Shown: positions 19,255-31,807, counted from the stretch's first letter. The stretch: DNA of 64,000 nt from Symbiodinium natans (GCA_905221605.1 CAJNDS010002275.1:343001-407000); one strand, 5' to 3'. Numbers and translations: made by a program. The notes: generated by a model from the letters alone, not told the origin.

Positions 19255-22119
19255 CACGTTCGAGGCCTTTGGAGCAACGTACTCCTGCATCGGACCTTCC
19301 ATCACGATGGATCAAGTGCAATCCCGCCGCGGCAAGAAATTGAGCGTTCCAAGCTGTTCCAACCTTCGAAGGCTTTGGCCTTCGTCCCACAAGGGCAGCG
19401 GCAGCGTCTTCCACTGCTTCTCTACCTGCATGGCGCCGGTGAGATGCACGGGAACCTTCAGGAGATCATCTCAGAGGCAATTGACATTAAGTGGGTGCAA
19501 CTATGGAAAATCGCAGAGATTAATTCAGAATTCGACTAAGCAATTGGCTCCACATGTTCGTCGATTGAGTCGGGAATGCATGGGAGGCATTCCAACTACC
19601 GTTGGTCTGTAGCCACAGTAGTATGCATGCACGTATGTATGTCATGCGGATGCATGCTGCATGCATGCATGCATGTATGGCTTACATAGATTGGATGTCT
19701 GGTTGTCTGCCTGTGGGTCCGTTTGGTTGCAAATTGCAAATCGATGATCCTTTCTGTCTACTCTACCTGTCGGCCTCTTTGTCTTCCTGTGTTCGGGTAG
19801 GTATGCCTGTAAGTATGTGATTGTTTTTGGGTATACCCATGCATGTACGAATAGCCGACCCTTTGAGCTTTCATGCCGAGTCACAAGTGGCACACATTGG
19901 CGAATTCAGAAACGTTCGATTTCAACTGCGAACAGCTCTAAGTTGTCGCTAGTTTGTCGCTTGCACTTCAGGCAAGATTCAAGATGGTTTGGAGAATTCG
20001 ATTTTCGCGCGCGCGCGCGCCCGCGCACTGCAGACTAGAAACATCTGCGCGCTCAACTCTTCACGCGAACTCGGTTTAAACATCAAAGTATCGTGAGATT
20101 CATACAGTTCAAGCTCTCACCAGCACATAAGCCTAGAAAACTTCAGATGCGCAGAGGGTAGACAAAGCAGAACCGGGTGCAGCATTAGCTTTCCCTGCAA
20201 TCCTTGGTTTTTCCAACTCGGGGATCTGTAGGATCTGCGAAAGCAGAGCAGTTTTCGTATCCGCCGAAACGAATTTTCCGGACTTTCGTTTACCACAAGC
20301 GTATGCAAGAGTGTTTTCTGCTTCCTGTCATTCTGCGGACTCGTATGAATTTCTGAGCCGGAGCACAGCTCGAGTTTGAGCTCATGATGCTCATGCGTGC
20401 TATGCAAGGAATGCACGTACATGCCGTACATGGTTATCGCGCATGCATGATATTATTTCTGCGCCGTTCCACGAGCTGTAGCATAACGGCGGCTCCTCGC
20501 AAAGTTGTGAAATGCATGGAACGCCGGTTTGGGTTACCACTGTCGCTGCTTGATCTTTTGCGCTGGAAAAGGCAAGAGCATACTCCCCGGAACCATCAGC
20601 AATCGAGAGAGGCTACTTGCTAAGATCTCTCCACTGTGCAAAGGCGTGATTGTTTGAGGCTGGGAATGTTTCTCAGTTGCCCTGTAATGTATTTCCGATT
20701 GTACAACATGTCCAATCGAATCTTGTCGACTCATGCCTTAAATGACAGCCTCTCCATGGTTCGAGTGCACGCGATGTCCGCATTTCAGGGTGCCACTGGC
20801 ACGCCTCCGGTGGAGCTGACTTATGGGAGAGCACCGAAGGTTTTGTCATCGAGCCCATGGCAGGACATTCAGGAGTTTTTAGAGTTTTTTGCCCGAAACG
20901 AGACTGACGATTGCCACGGCTGTAGCCGCGAGTTGGCGAAGGTCGGCTCGTTGAAAGTTGAAGAACTGTTCGTCCAAGGCTTCGCAGTGGTGGCCCCCCA
21001 CACCAAAGAGGCCACAAAACAAGCCACTCCATGTGGATGCTGTCTGCGTGACTGATTTGTGTGAGCAGCTTGCAACTGCCACTCGCGAAACATGAACTGC
21101 CATGTACGTTGCAGATTGGAAGCTGTAAATCTGCATTGCTCGGCCTTGCATGTAGCACGGGAGGTCAGTCCCTCTGAGCTGTGTTTGTCGAGCGATTGTC
21201 GTCGGACAGGGATGGAGCACGGAACGAGTCGTGAAGTTCCTGGACTTCCTGCTGTCAGAGAGATCTGGCATAGATCTGGATCCAGCAAGGCTGCCACCAG
21301 TGTTGCCACCTGACACCTTGAAACGACATGAAACGACAAATCTGATGCAAACAAACAAAGTCTCCATGCGAAGAGGCTTTACGTCACTGGCCACTCGATG
21401 GGTGGAGCTGGGGCCCTCTTCGCAGCAACGAGTAAACGCGACTCGTCTGAGACTTCTTGTAGATCTGAGAGAAGATCTCTTAGAGAGAGGCTCGGCTCTC
21501 TTAGAGGACTCCTTGAAGACTTTCGACTGTCTGCACTGCTAGGCTTCGCAGCTGCTGTGCCAGTTGCTCCGTCTGGCGTCCCGCCAGCAGAAAGACTTCG
21601 AGGACTTAGACTGATGACATCATCAGATGTCCCCTCCATTGCTGGCGATCGCTTAATGCTCTGTCCCTGCAAGGAGTGCCAATTTGGGCCTTCCACGGCA
21701 AGAATGATGTCATTGTGCCGAGCTACATAACAGCAGAGCTTGGCCAATCTCTGCGGCAGCAAGGTGCCAGCCAGGACTTGAAGACACATGAAAGTACCTT
21801 GGGAGTTCGGAGCCTCCCGTATGGAATTCCGGAAGGCTGTTGTCTGCCGGTGGAGGGGTTGTCGGGCAGGAACAAGCCAAGATCACGCTCTATGATAATG
21901 CACCCGCACCACCCGGCTGGCCTGACTACTTCGGTCACGCAAGCACGATCCCAGCTTATGTCACTTGGCAGTCAGTCATAGCATGGGGAAGTATGTGAGA
22001 TGATGTGGGATGTGAGCATCTGCATATGCTCTCGCAGTCTCCGTGGGTTTCCTGAGCAGGCTGAAGCAGACCTGTACGAGTGGCTCTTGCAGCAGAAGCT
22101 GTCTTTGGAATCTGCGTAA
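19255..22119 (+). CDS. Alpha/beta-hydrolase (esterase/phospholipase type), about eight exons
   Basis: Exons in order encode a serine hydrolase. The first (frame open 19255-19536, likely about 19300-19490) reads QRLPLLLYLHGAGE, the oxyanion-hole box. About 20957-21040 gives ELFVQGFAVVAPHTKE. 21210-21289 gives VVKFLDFLLSERSGIDLDPA. 21376-21431 gives LYVTGHSMGGAGALFAAT with the GHSMG nucleophile elbow. 21543 onward gives FAAAVPVAPSG. About 21674-21782 gives VPIWAFHGKNDVIVPSYI with the catalytic Asp. 21870-21994 gives GWPDYFGHAST with the catalytic His. 22038-22119 gives ADLYEWLLQQKLSLESA and TAA. The intron 21290-21375 is GC-AG, and 21432-21542 is GT-AG. The family cleaves ester or thioester bonds (PF02230-like or bacterial predicted-peptidase type). 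The N-terminus before the HG box and some boundaries, especially the last intron of 43 bp, are uncertain. Confidence 0.85.
19621..19679. repeat. GCAT-rich tetranucleotide repeat
   Basis: Imperfect GCATGCATGCATGCATGTATG-type units, within the first large intron of the hydrolase gene. Confidence 0.7.
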
Positions 22120-23663
22120 GCGTGATGATGTGATGCTTATGCTTCAAGCTTCGAGATTAGAGGGCTCGAAAAAGTGCCAGGACATGACATGCTGCTTATG
22201 CTACGCTATGCATGCCTTCATGAGGTCATGAATTGACACGTTCGCTGGGTAGCAGAATTGGCTAAACCGTTCAGAGAACGCAGCAACTGCCACTGCATGC
22301 AATTCAATGAGTCATGAAATGGACTTGGCATGCAGCTTCACTACTGATGCCCTGGTCTAGCATGTGCTAAGAGCCATCATCCCATCAGCAATATCTCTCC
22401 AGATTGGGGTTCAGAATCGGGTTCAGGATGGTTGTTGATGTCAACTTATCATGTCTCATGCCCTTGAAGCCATAGTCAGTGGTACTGATGCCAAGTGGAG
22501 CCCGTGCCCGGAAACGCGCTGATCGCGGGGCAGATGAATCGTGGCGTGATAGTCCCATGTTTCGGCCCATGCCTCCACTCCCGGCTTGGGTCCAGCCTTC
22601 CATGAAAGTTGGTCCAGAATTTTGCAGTATAGTATAGCATAGTCGATGACATAGCATAGTAGCAAAGCTAAGCTTAATACAGCATAAAGTGTAGTACAGG
22701 CTAGCATGATGGGTGCAAACATGCGTGAATCACAAGTGGTCCAAGCCTGTCCTTCACATAGGCCATAGGGCACGAAATTTCAGCTGCCAAAGAGGGAGTG
22801 TTGCCGTCCTTTCTGACTGCCACATCGAATCATCAAGACTTAGCACTTCCACGCCTGCCTTCGCTCGCGGCGCAGCTTCTCGAGCATGATATCCCTCGGA
22901 TGTAGCATGCCTTGACAAGTCTGGCTACAGCGAACGAGGGTTGCGGTATGTTGCGGTAGCAACAGGGGATCACAAACATGACCCTAGCATCGCACGAACC
23001 CTGAGCAAAGTCGGCACGTACCCTGCCTTGAGCGTAGGGTACATGATCGACACTAGGACCATGTACCCACGAATCGTCATCTGAGGAGACCAGCACCGAA
23101 GAAGAAAGGCAGCCTCGAATTCCCTCAAGAAGAACTGCTGCGGCCTTGGGTCTCGCAGCTGTCGTAGCGGGCTTTGCAGGCCACCAGGCACAAAAGTTGG
23201 ATAGCAATTGTACACGGGTAGCCAGGCAGGCAATGACATCAAAATGCGAGGATACATTGGAAGACACACCTTCTTTCTTGCATCAGATTTCCCGTTTGCT
23301 GAAGCAAACGCATGTTGGTTCATTTTCCTTTAGCATGCCCCACTTTGGCGTTCGGCTTGTGAATGCTTCTCTCGCTCCTTGAACTCTCATCGTATCGGTG
23401 CCATGCCGGGACACCGACCTTTGACGTAAAGCAACGCAGTGTGGTCTTGGCGGGCTGCTAGCATTGCAAGATGTTGCAAGCTCAATCGGCTCAGGTAAGT
23501 GGTATGTTGATTCCGATACTTCGATGAAAGACCATAGCTTCAACCGCAGTCCCAAGATTTACGGCTTCGATGTGGCAGGGAACTAAGTTGTGTAAAGCAT
23601 CTGAAGCAAGAGCAACATGGTGTCTGCATGTTCCTATCCTTCTCTTGTACGTGATGGCACAAG
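22120..23663. other. Intergenic stretch between hydrolase and cyclotransferase genes
   Basis: About 1.5 kb separates the hydrolase stop from the first recognised cyclotransferase exon. I see no gene in it. Upstream exons of the cyclotransferase (signal peptide region) may lie in the last 200 bp. Confidence 0.4.
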
Positions 23664-25146
23664 GTGGAGACCTATCCACATGACCCGGAGGCATTTACTC
23701 AAGGTCTTCTCTGGTCCAATGGATCGCTCTACGAGTCGACAGGGTTATACGGACGCTCATCGGTTCGAGAGCTGCAGCTAGCGCCCGGAGGCTGGGCGAG
23801 CGGTGACCTCGACTGTCATCATAGCAGCCACACTTCAAGAGGCATCAGTTGCAGTCGAACCATTCGCAAATTCGACTGGACGCCTGGTGACTTCTTTAAC
23901 GGGAAGCAGTAGGAACTTTCAGTACCACTACGACTGGCAGGCCAAGTCCGTGTGGTGAGACAGCTTGATTTGGATGGCCGAGACTTTGGAGAAGGGCTTG
24001 TGCAGAGGAGGTCGTGCCAGCTCTCGGGTAGCGTCTCAAACCATGCTCCTCGCAGCTTCTTCCATGTTCAGGGGCCAGCTGCTCCAGCTGCTGTGGCGAC
24101 GAGGCGAGGGCATTCGCCCCTTGACGGCATTCGCGCACAAAATCGGGGAACCGGAGCAGACATGGGTGGACACTTTCAGCCGAGGCTACCAGGCCCGTGC
24201 TGGGGAAGGTGGTCGATTGAAGAAAGCCGGTACGTTCCGAACTCCCCTAAATGATGGCTGGGGGCATCTTGCATGAATAGCTCAGTGGTAGCGCGTGTTC
24301 AACAGAAGTTCGACAAGTTTCAAAACAGCTCCGAGGATCGAAGCAAATGATGACGAGCTAATCTTGACAGCCGCTTGTTGAAAGAGGCAATGGCCCCCCC
24401 AAATTTGCAAAGCGTGTGGCCCACCTCTGAGCATGGCTTCCCGAGGACAGTGGCCACGAGCTGATTACGCTGGACGAGAACTTTGAGATTGTGAAGAGGG
24501 CTGCTTTGCATGGACGAGTGGTCTCACCATAAATGCAGACGTAGCGAGCAGGTCTAAGTCTGAGGCCTTCTGAAGCCTTGAGGTACCTGTCAAGGACGAT
24601 GACACGGTGGTTGAAATGGTGAATGAGCTTGAGATGGTAGGCACTTTGCGTGGATGCATGCGGATGCCAGTGCCAGAGACTGTATAGGAAGAACATACGC
24701 ATCAGAGTCCGGCAGGTGAAGAGCTTTGGGCCAACGTGTATGGAACAGAATGCCTGGCGCGCATCGACAAAGGGTCTGGATCTGTGACGGGCTGGGTCCT
24801 GCTCCACGGGCTGCTGGATAGGGAGCGCACCTTGAACAGATTCAGAAATGCATCGTTTCGAGTAGGTAAGATGTCGTGAATCTAGTTTGTCTTATTGCGT
24901 TTGCCAAAGCAGGAGCCTTAAGCAAAGGTACGACTTGGCAAGCTGGTGATGCTGGGTCTGATGCGCCGGATGTGCTTAACGGCATCGCATGGGATGCTTC
25001 TTCAAAGCGACTCTTTGCGCCTTGGACCATCGAGACGTGGGCTCTTTCGACGTTGGTCTGACAAAGTTCATCGAACTTCAACAGTCTCTGAGGTCACTGG
25101 AAAGCTGTGGCCTCACCTGTATGAGATCCAAGTGAAGCCATCGCAG
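23664..25146 (+). CDS. Glutaminyl-peptide cyclotransferase (plant/bacterial type), about ten exons
   Basis: This enzyme converts N-terminal glutamine to pyroglutamate, usually in the secretory pathway. Exons on the + strand follow the family order. 23664-23790 reads [17 protein letters not shown] then [16 protein letters not shown]. About 23952-24007 gives [11 protein letters not shown]. About 24072 gives LLQLLW. About 24229-24262 gives [11 protein letters not shown]. About 24446-24529 gives [18 protein letters not shown]. 24583-24638 gives [12 protein letters not shown]. 24716-24839 gives [16 protein letters not shown]. Up to 25016 gives [16 protein letters not shown]. 25093-25146 gives [14 protein letters not shown]. 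The intron 25017-25092 is GC-AG and joins RLF to VTGK in phase 0. The last exon ends at CAG-GTAAGT, so a short further exon may follow. Residues match the beta-propeller family (PF05096) throughout. Confidence 0.9.
24272..24316 (+). repeat. tRNA-like A-box remnant in an intron
   Basis: The stretch contains TAGCTCAGTGGTAGCGCGTG, an excellent tRNA D-arm/A-box, with GTTCGAC 20 bp later as a weak B-box. No anticodon arm fits between them, so it is a truncated tRNA or tRNA-derived SINE, not a tRNA gene. It lies in an intron of the cyclotransferase gene. Confidence 0.45.
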
Positions 25147-25559
25147 GTAAGTGTAGAATCCGCCCGGCGACTATGCATACCGAAGTCGAATATTTTTCGG
25201 CGCTGAGATGGCTGCTGCACGGAGAAAATGTAAGGGTGTGCGACATTGTGTACGACATTGTGGGACCACTGGGCGAAAGCCGAAATACATGTGGAGAGAA
25301 AACGCGAAGTAGGGGCTTGGCATGGCTTGGCATGGCTTTCCAACACGTTGAGAGTCCCATGATGTCCCATGGTGTCTAGTAGAGAGAGAATGATCTCAGG
25401 TCAGAGAGCAGTCAATCGGTAGTCAGCCGTCATCAGCCATGCTGCCTGCAATGCGGCATGCAGTAATAACCGCTGCAACATGAATCAATGCTGATGTCAA
25501 AAGCGGCACTATTGTGGTTGCCGATGCTTTCGTCGCGGTCGTTGTTGCCATTGCTGTCG

Positions 25560-25677
25560 TCGCTGTCGTTTTGGTCTGTTGTTGTTCTTGTTCTTGTTCT
25601 TGTTCTTGTTATTGTTGTTGTTCTTGTTGTTGTTATTGCTGCTGTTGATGTTGATGTTGTTGTTGATGTTGTTGTTC

Positions 25678-25736
<59 letters not shown>

Positions 25737-25895
25737 GTTGTTGTTGTTGTTGTTGTTGTCGTTGTTGTCGTTGTTGTCGTTGTTGTTGTTGTTGCTGCTG
25801 CTCCTGCTGCTCCTGCAGCTGCTGCTGCTGCTGCTGCCGCTGCTGCCGCCGCCGCTGCTGCCGCCGCCGCTGCTGCTGTTGCTGTTGCGGTTGCA
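25560..25895. repeat. GTT/GCT trinucleotide microsatellite
   Basis: Long runs of GTT with TTC, GGT, GTC and GCT/GCC interruptions. The long poly-Leu, poly-Val and (opposite strand) poly-Asn/Gln frames across it are repeat artefacts. Confidence 0.95.
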
Positions 25896-26639
25896 TATTT
25901 TGTGGTTGCTTTGCGTTTTGCTGGTGGTCGCGTGTCGTTTTTGTTGGCTTGCCTTCATCGTTGTCATTCTTGTCGTTGTTCTCAGTGCTGCTGCCGTTGG
26001 CACAGTCGGCCCTGCTGGTTCTTTCATGTTTTTTGTTGCTCTTTGTCGCTGTTGTTCAGTGAATTGCTTGCAGGTTTGTACAATCTACAGAAGTCAGAAT
26101 GGATGCGCCAGGCTTTAAGCTACTTGAAATGTGCAAATACTGCAAGTCCCTGTAGAGCTCTCCCTCAATGCTGGTCTTCGGAAGCTATGGCTCTTGTATC
26201 CTCTTGTTTAAGTGAGATACACGTCAAACAGGATCAGGTTCCCTGGTACACTCGGAGTGTCTTGGCCCCTACAGCCTGCATGGCCCAAGGTTGGCCATGA
26301 AGGTCAGTGAATTCCGGAGCTGGCCCAGAATCAGGCTGATCAGGAACTACGAATCAGAAATCAGCGGGGAACCTGGGCTGGGTAGATGAGCCGTCATGCA
26401 ATATACGTATTGGGGTGTTGGTCAAAAGGTCCTTGTAAGGAATTTTATTCAAAACAAACATTTCAAGGATGTATAAGTGTCCGCGAAAGATCCGCGAAGA
26501 GGGTGTGCGAAAGGACAATTTTTTGGGCGAAAGTTTTGACGTAAGGCGCCTGTCTGCTATGTATCCGCGGCATAATCCTCGCTCTCATCTCTGTCTCCCA
26601 GCTGGCTGAAAGCGGCCGGACCACAACTCATGCAGCGAG

Positions 26640-26700
26640 GGTCTAAGGCTTATTTTGTGTTCAGGGTTTGAGGATTTAGGGTTTGGGGTTTAGGCAATCC
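26640..26700. repeat. Short telomere-like patch
   Basis: GGGTTTGAGGATTTAGGG and TTTGGGGTTTAGG resemble diverged TTTAGGG units, like the arrays at 5232-5465 and 62155-62195. Confidence 0.5.
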
Positions 26701-27536
26701 GTTTCCGAAAGCCTGAAATTTTGCGACAGACTGCCGCAAGCTCCGCGAAAGTTCCACGAAAGTCTAACGTATCCCATGAAGGGCCCAGCCCGCGTGGCAT
26801 CTGCTCAAGACGTATGCGTGTGCGTAGCTGTGGTACGTAGGCGCCATGGGTGTGATTATAGGTCTTGGGGTTCAGGAGTGTGCGCGATTAGGTGCTCTAA
26901 ACTTCCGCGAAAGGAAATGTAGTTTTTTGCGAAAGGTACATTTCCGAGACGAAGTAATTTTGATCAACTGCAATTTGCCTCGATGCGGGGCAGACAAGTA
27001 TTGGGTGTGTTGTACGGTGTACGTAATAGGGGGGGGGGTTGGTGCGAGACAGGATGGTGAATGAATCCAGAAATGAAAGCAAAAATGCTTGAATGAATGT
27101 TGTCGGTAGCGATGTTTGTGTTGGTACTGGGTTTTGACGTTTGTTTCATTGTTTTGTTTTGTTTCGCTGGTTTGTTTGTATCTTGCATTTGTTTTGTTAT
27201 GTGCATTATGTGCGTGGTGAGTGTGGTCACGGTCATGGTTGCGATCACGGTTGTCGCGATCGTTTTCGTGGCCGTCGTCGTCGTTGGTTGGCCAAAAAGA
27301 CCAAGCTCTTTCATTTTCGCCACATCAGTAAACGCGCAGTGGCACAGTCATTGTCCGTCCTGCAGGCTTGGGAGAACAGTGTGCGCGTTGGCTCCTCCGT
27401 GGCGCGCAAAGGACCGACAGTGCCGTAATTTGTTGCCGGCCATGACCGTCAGAGATTGTAGAAATGCACCCCATTTTGGGATCATCTTGAGCTCTCACTG
27501 CCTCATCTGCCTCGTACTGTAGGGCTCTCTGATGAC

Positions 27537-27905
27537 GTCATCACGATGCTCAAGTGCTTAGAGAAGACCTTTCCAGAGGAGGCCGTTCTGTTTGTGTGCC
27601 CAGTTTAAGTCACAGCACCTTCGAGCAGGTGTCATTGGGCAGGGCCAGGACCTCGAAAGAAAGAAACATTGCCTTGACTCAATCTTGATGTGTATTCGCA
27701 ACCTGTGCTGTCCTATTTGTTCAGTTGCTGGTGCCACATCAGCCAGGTACTGGGTGCCAAGGCGCCCAAAAAGCAACGAACAGTGGCCGACGATGCCGTC
27801 GAAATCCTTGAAGCGAGCCACTACCAGGATCTGGCCATTTCTGAGCTGATGTGCCGGCATCCTGCCCAAGAGTCTTCCATACTGCAGAATTCCGCACCTC
27901 TCTGC
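27537..27905 (+). CDS. Candidate upstream exons, possibly of the ZNFX1-like gene
   Basis: Two peptide-like stretches on the + strand. About 27529-27600 reads DDVITMLKCLEKTFPEEAVL, and about 27740-27875 reads ADDAVEILEASHYQDLAISE. They lie 500-800 bp before the first recognised helicase exon, so they may encode the helicase N-terminus, whose sequence is poorly conserved. No motif proves this. The opposite strand (27558-27938) is also open. Confidence 0.35.
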
Positions 27906-28397
27906 TTGTGCTGAGCAGGAAATGCCAATTCTTCCCACATCAGCCGAAATGCAGCAGTCTCAGCAGATTTTCACAATGGCATTCATCTATTTCGTAGGAA
28001 GCGTGACTAGCTAATTGCAAAAAGCATGCTGTCCTTGAATGGTGCTTGCCGAGCCGCATCGAACTCAAATCTTCTACCCATCTCACTCACGTCCTGACAC
28101 GTGAGCTGTTCAACTTGTGCTTTTATTGCGCATTGTTGGATGTTTTTTCCATCTTGTGTGCAATCAAGGGCATAGCATAGGCTCCAACTGCGTACTCGCA
28201 GCAGAAGCTTCGGCAATGCTGTCTCGAAGCTGTGTATCACTTGTGTATCTAGAGCCTGAGTTTCGAAGCTGCCAGTCTCAGTCAAAACACGGGTGGGCAT
28301 GGGCAGGATTGGTCACTGCGCCTTCGAAGTCCAGGCGCCTATTCTGATTATGCTGGATATTTTGGCTGACGCTTGCAACATCTGCACATAGATTCAG

Positions 28398-30888
28398 TGC
28401 CTGGGAGGAGAACATGCAGACCTACGAGAAATGTGCAGACTACATTCAAACCCATTTCATGCTTCTGAGGGAGGATCGGGCAGATGCAGATGCAGAGTAT
28501 TGAGAATATGCATACGCCCACACATATTGTTCACTCCTTGCTCCTTGAATTGCCTGATACAAGGACTACATCGAGCCTCTTCGGGCTGGTATCAAGCTGT
28601 TTATGCAAGGGCGCCATTCTCCCAAGGAGAGCTGTGTGCCTCTGTGACAGTATCTGATTACGGCTTTCATGCTGTCAGCAAGCTCTCAAATCAGTCTCAA
28701 GCCTGAAGCGCACGGAACTCCAGAGGCACGATGCGGCATGTGCACTAGTTTCATCCAGCATCGCAGTGACGATTCGCAGTGACGATTTCCAGACCAAAAG
28801 GGCCGACACTTGAAGCCTGCATTGCCTGCATGGTACGCGAAGGGCAAATGTGGGCAAACAAGGGCAACAGGGCCCGCACGTGCGGAATGCCGACGTCGTC
28901 CTGGCGTGCGAGCCTGCGAAGAAATTCCCCAGCGTCCGCGCTCAGCATAGCATGACTGCTTTCAACTCCCCTGGGCATTGCTTGGTATTCCGGATCACTC
29001 CTGTGCATTGCCAAAGAGGTGGTAAAGTTGTAAACTGGTTCTCACCAAGCAAGTCTGCAGCTTTGCTCTCCATGTCACCACATGCCGCATGGCCCTCATC
29101 TCCTCTGCAGTGCCAGAAGCTATGCTAAGAACGGCAGCTGCAGGACCTGCACGTTTACACCGGTGTCAAGGCGTGGCCACTAGCCCAAAGCTATCTCAGC
29201 CAGCACTGCACAATGCGGCCCGCTTGAGACTGAACCGTTTCCGTGAAGCAAAGTTTTGGTGTACCATGGCATGTCCCCATGATCTGCGAATGCTACCTTC
29301 TCGCAAAATTGGTGCTGTCAGCCTGAACATTTTCACGCCGTTTCTTAATGTTGTTTATTGTCTTGCGAGTGCAACTACTATAGGCGGTGCCACTGTGCTC
29401 TTGTAGAAGTAGTACAACACGGTGAGCAGGGAAGATCAGGGAAGTGTGAGTTCTCCATGCCGAGGATTGCACATACGCATACCACATACGGATACCCTGA
29501 ACCCGGTTCTTTGAATGTTCCTTGCTGTGCTTGTGGTCGGGCGTGCCTCTTTACGTTGTACAGTACAGCAGCGTGAAGCATTTCATCTCAATTTGCAGTT
29601 ACTACATGAAGGGCTGCCCAGGAAATTGGGGCCCGAAATCCCGTAGACAGCACAGACAGCCCGTAGGGCCCACAAAGCCCATAGGGCCCGTAAGGCACGT
29701 AGGGCACTTAGGGCCGTACAGGGGCCTGTAAGGAAGCATTAGAGTAGTTTCATGGAAAGGCTGTGTGCTGGTGTCATAGGTCTAAAGATTAGAAACCATG
29801 AAATCACTGGGCAACCATATATGAAATTAATGGGTGTTGTAGAAACCAAGTAAATCTACCTGTGCAAGCGCATGTTGTAGGGAATTCTGTGGCCCACGGC
29901 GCATAAGAACAATGAGAAAACCATGAAATCACTGGAGTGAAGGAACCAGTGAGAACATGTGCTATAGTCATGAAGTAGGCCCAGACCCAACGGTTTCCTG
30001 TTAGATGTGTTTCTCTTCCAAGTACTTCCACAACTACGGGAAACATGTGATGTCAGGCGCAGACCGACTTCCATAGAACCCGTAGGCCCCTTAGAGCCCG
30101 TGGGGCTCGTAGGCCTGCAGTGCCCGTAGTGATTGTAGGATATTGTAGGGCCTGTAGGGTCCATAGGGCCCGTAGCGCGCGTACAGGGCCTGGCGAGCCC
30201 GTAGATCCCCTACAGACCCTAGGGCCCGTAGGCCCGTAGAAAGCCCTTGAACCCCGTAGAGTGCCCGGGCCTCTGTGGTGACCATTCTCGAAGGGCTGGC
30301 TGTTCTTGCTTTGAGTTTGAGACTCGGATCAAGTTACGATGAGAGATTGCAAGAGACTTTGCAGGTCGTTGGCGTGTTGAGCACTTGGGAAGGCCAGCAT
30401 CTCAGCTTCTTCCAGTCATGTGCATCATGGGAGGGTGCAGTGGCAACTGCATTGAGAGGCCTCGTCTATCGCATCGAGCTACGTCGCGAAGAGGTGCTGC
30501 TATTTAGTACTGTGAAACAGTGGAAGCACTGTGAGAGAGTGCGAGTTCCGATTGCACAGTGCACGGAGAGACCGCCGTTGATGTGCCAAACTGTTGTCGG
30601 TTGCAGCGCTTAATGCATTGCAAGTGCTTCACACACGGTCTGGTCTAACATGTGCGTACAGATCATCTTGACAGATTCGCAAAGTCAACTGGGAAAAGTC
30701 AAAGCAGCTGATGTGCCCCTGCAATGTGTACGTGCAGGATAGTGCAGCTATAGAGTTTGTTAGGTAATGACCGAATAGACGGGGGTTACTGTGCTGCGAG
30801 AGAACTGCGGACTCTGACATTTTGCGCAGGTACGGAAGTCTACTTTGCTTCTCGGATGACGACTTCAAGTCTTTGATCTGGGCTACCG
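28398..30888 (+). CDS. ZNFX1-like helicase, N-terminal exons
   Basis: ZNFX1 proteins are UPF1-like RNA helicases with roles in small-RNA inheritance and antiviral sensing in animals; related proteins are widespread in eukaryotes. The exon at 28398-28495 reads YIQTHFMLLRED, the conserved HFxLLRED box before the helicase core. 28564-28609 reads DYIEPLRAGIKLFMQG, the PLRxGI box. 30675-30712 reads IRKVNWEKSKQLM, and 30830-30888 reads YGSLLCFSDDDFKSLIWAT, together the VNWExSKRLxYGSLVxLS region. The intron 30713-30829 is GT-AG and splits the Met/Tyr junction correctly. Exons between 28.6 and 30.67 kb are missing from my reading; that stretch holds two GGGCCCGTA minisatellites. Downstream exons follow in correct order. 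Confidence 0.8.
29625..29735. repeat. GGGCCCGTA-type minisatellite, array 1
   Basis: Imperfect 9-12 bp units of the form CCCGTAGGGCCC. A second array of the same unit lies at 30068-30272. Both fall in an intron-like gap of the helicase gene. Confidence 0.8.
29793..29937. repeat. Direct repeat pair around AAACCATGAAATCACTGG
   Basis: The 18-mer AAACCATGAAATCACTGG occurs at about 29794 and about 29920, in the space between the two CCCGTAGGG arrays. Confidence 0.7.
30068..30272. repeat. GGGCCCGTA-type minisatellite, array 2
   Basis: About 200 bp of imperfect units such as CCCGTAGGCC, GCCTGTAGGG and GGGCCCGTA, related to the array at 29625-29735. Confidence 0.8.
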
Positions 30889-31631
30889 ACTCTGCCTAAG
30901 TCGATACTGTCTGCATTCGGAGCTGCTTGCCACCTTTGATTTGATGTCGTGTTTCGAGGTCTGGCGGCGAGATGCTGCACTTATGTCTTCGAAGGTGTCG
31001 GAATGCCAACAACATGTCTGTACATGCGTATCACATGTACAAGGGTAGAGAGATGTGGCTTTCGTACCTCAGTACAAATGTTGTGTGTGATGGCCGTTAC
31101 TGTGTGTCATGGCCCGTGACCGCTGCATCTGCACTGAATCATCAGCACCCGTCACATGCTCGATGCTTAGCCCACGCACACATGGATCGGCAGCCGCGAC
31201 TCGCCTCAGACGCTCTTGCAGCTGCGAGCTGCGGTGTCTGAACCCCCAACTTTTGCTTGTTCCGAGATTGTTCAGAAGGCCATGCAAGAGGAGAATAAGA
31301 CTAGACATGGATGCAGACAGACTCTTGTCTGGCCGAGCATCAACGGCGGTTGGCTTCTTTCTGTTTCTTTCCCTTTCCCCACCCCAGCAACTTCCACCAA
31401 GCAGGACCCCACAGGAAGATGTTGACACACTACTACACTTGTTGTCATTCATTGTCAACCGACGGCTACCACAACCATGCATCGACTTGTTGAATACATG
31501 TCCACCAAAAAATTGCCGTATTAGTACATGCATGACCCCAAGGATCACGCTTGCTAGACGATTTGTGAGATTGGTTTCATTTGTAAGCGTCAACCGGTGA
31601 AATGCCAGCCCGCTACATGCATTTTGAAAGT

Positions 31632-31687
31632 AGTAATATATATATATACATACACGTATATATATATATATACATAAACTTATATAC
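31632..31687. repeat. TA/TATACA repeat
   Basis: Alternating ATAT and ATACAC units. Intronic within the helicase gene. Confidence 0.9.
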
Positions 31688-31807
31688 GAAAGGCGCAGCT
31701 GGACATTCGACTTCCTTTCGACCCCTGGGATGACCGCCTGTCACCGGGCAAGGTAGGTACTTGAAGCAGAACTCTCCATTGTGCTGGCATATGTCCGTGG
31801 TGGAGGT

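Noticed and set aside
24272-24343. Functional tRNA gene
   Set aside because: The D-arm is excellent but the anticodon arm and acceptor pairing are missing.
25488-26300. Long poly-Leu/poly-Val ORFs and opposite-strand poly-Asn/Gln ORFs
   Set aside because: Trinucleotide repeats without stop codons; no domain and all frames are open.
29625-30272. CRISPR-like array
   Set aside because: Units are 9-12 bp, contiguous and diverged, with no constant repeat and unique spacers.
31069-31593. 174-codon minus-strand ORF opposite a 163-codon plus ORF
   Set aside because: Both strands open with low-complexity Ser/Arg composition; it lies inside the helicase gene, so probably chance.
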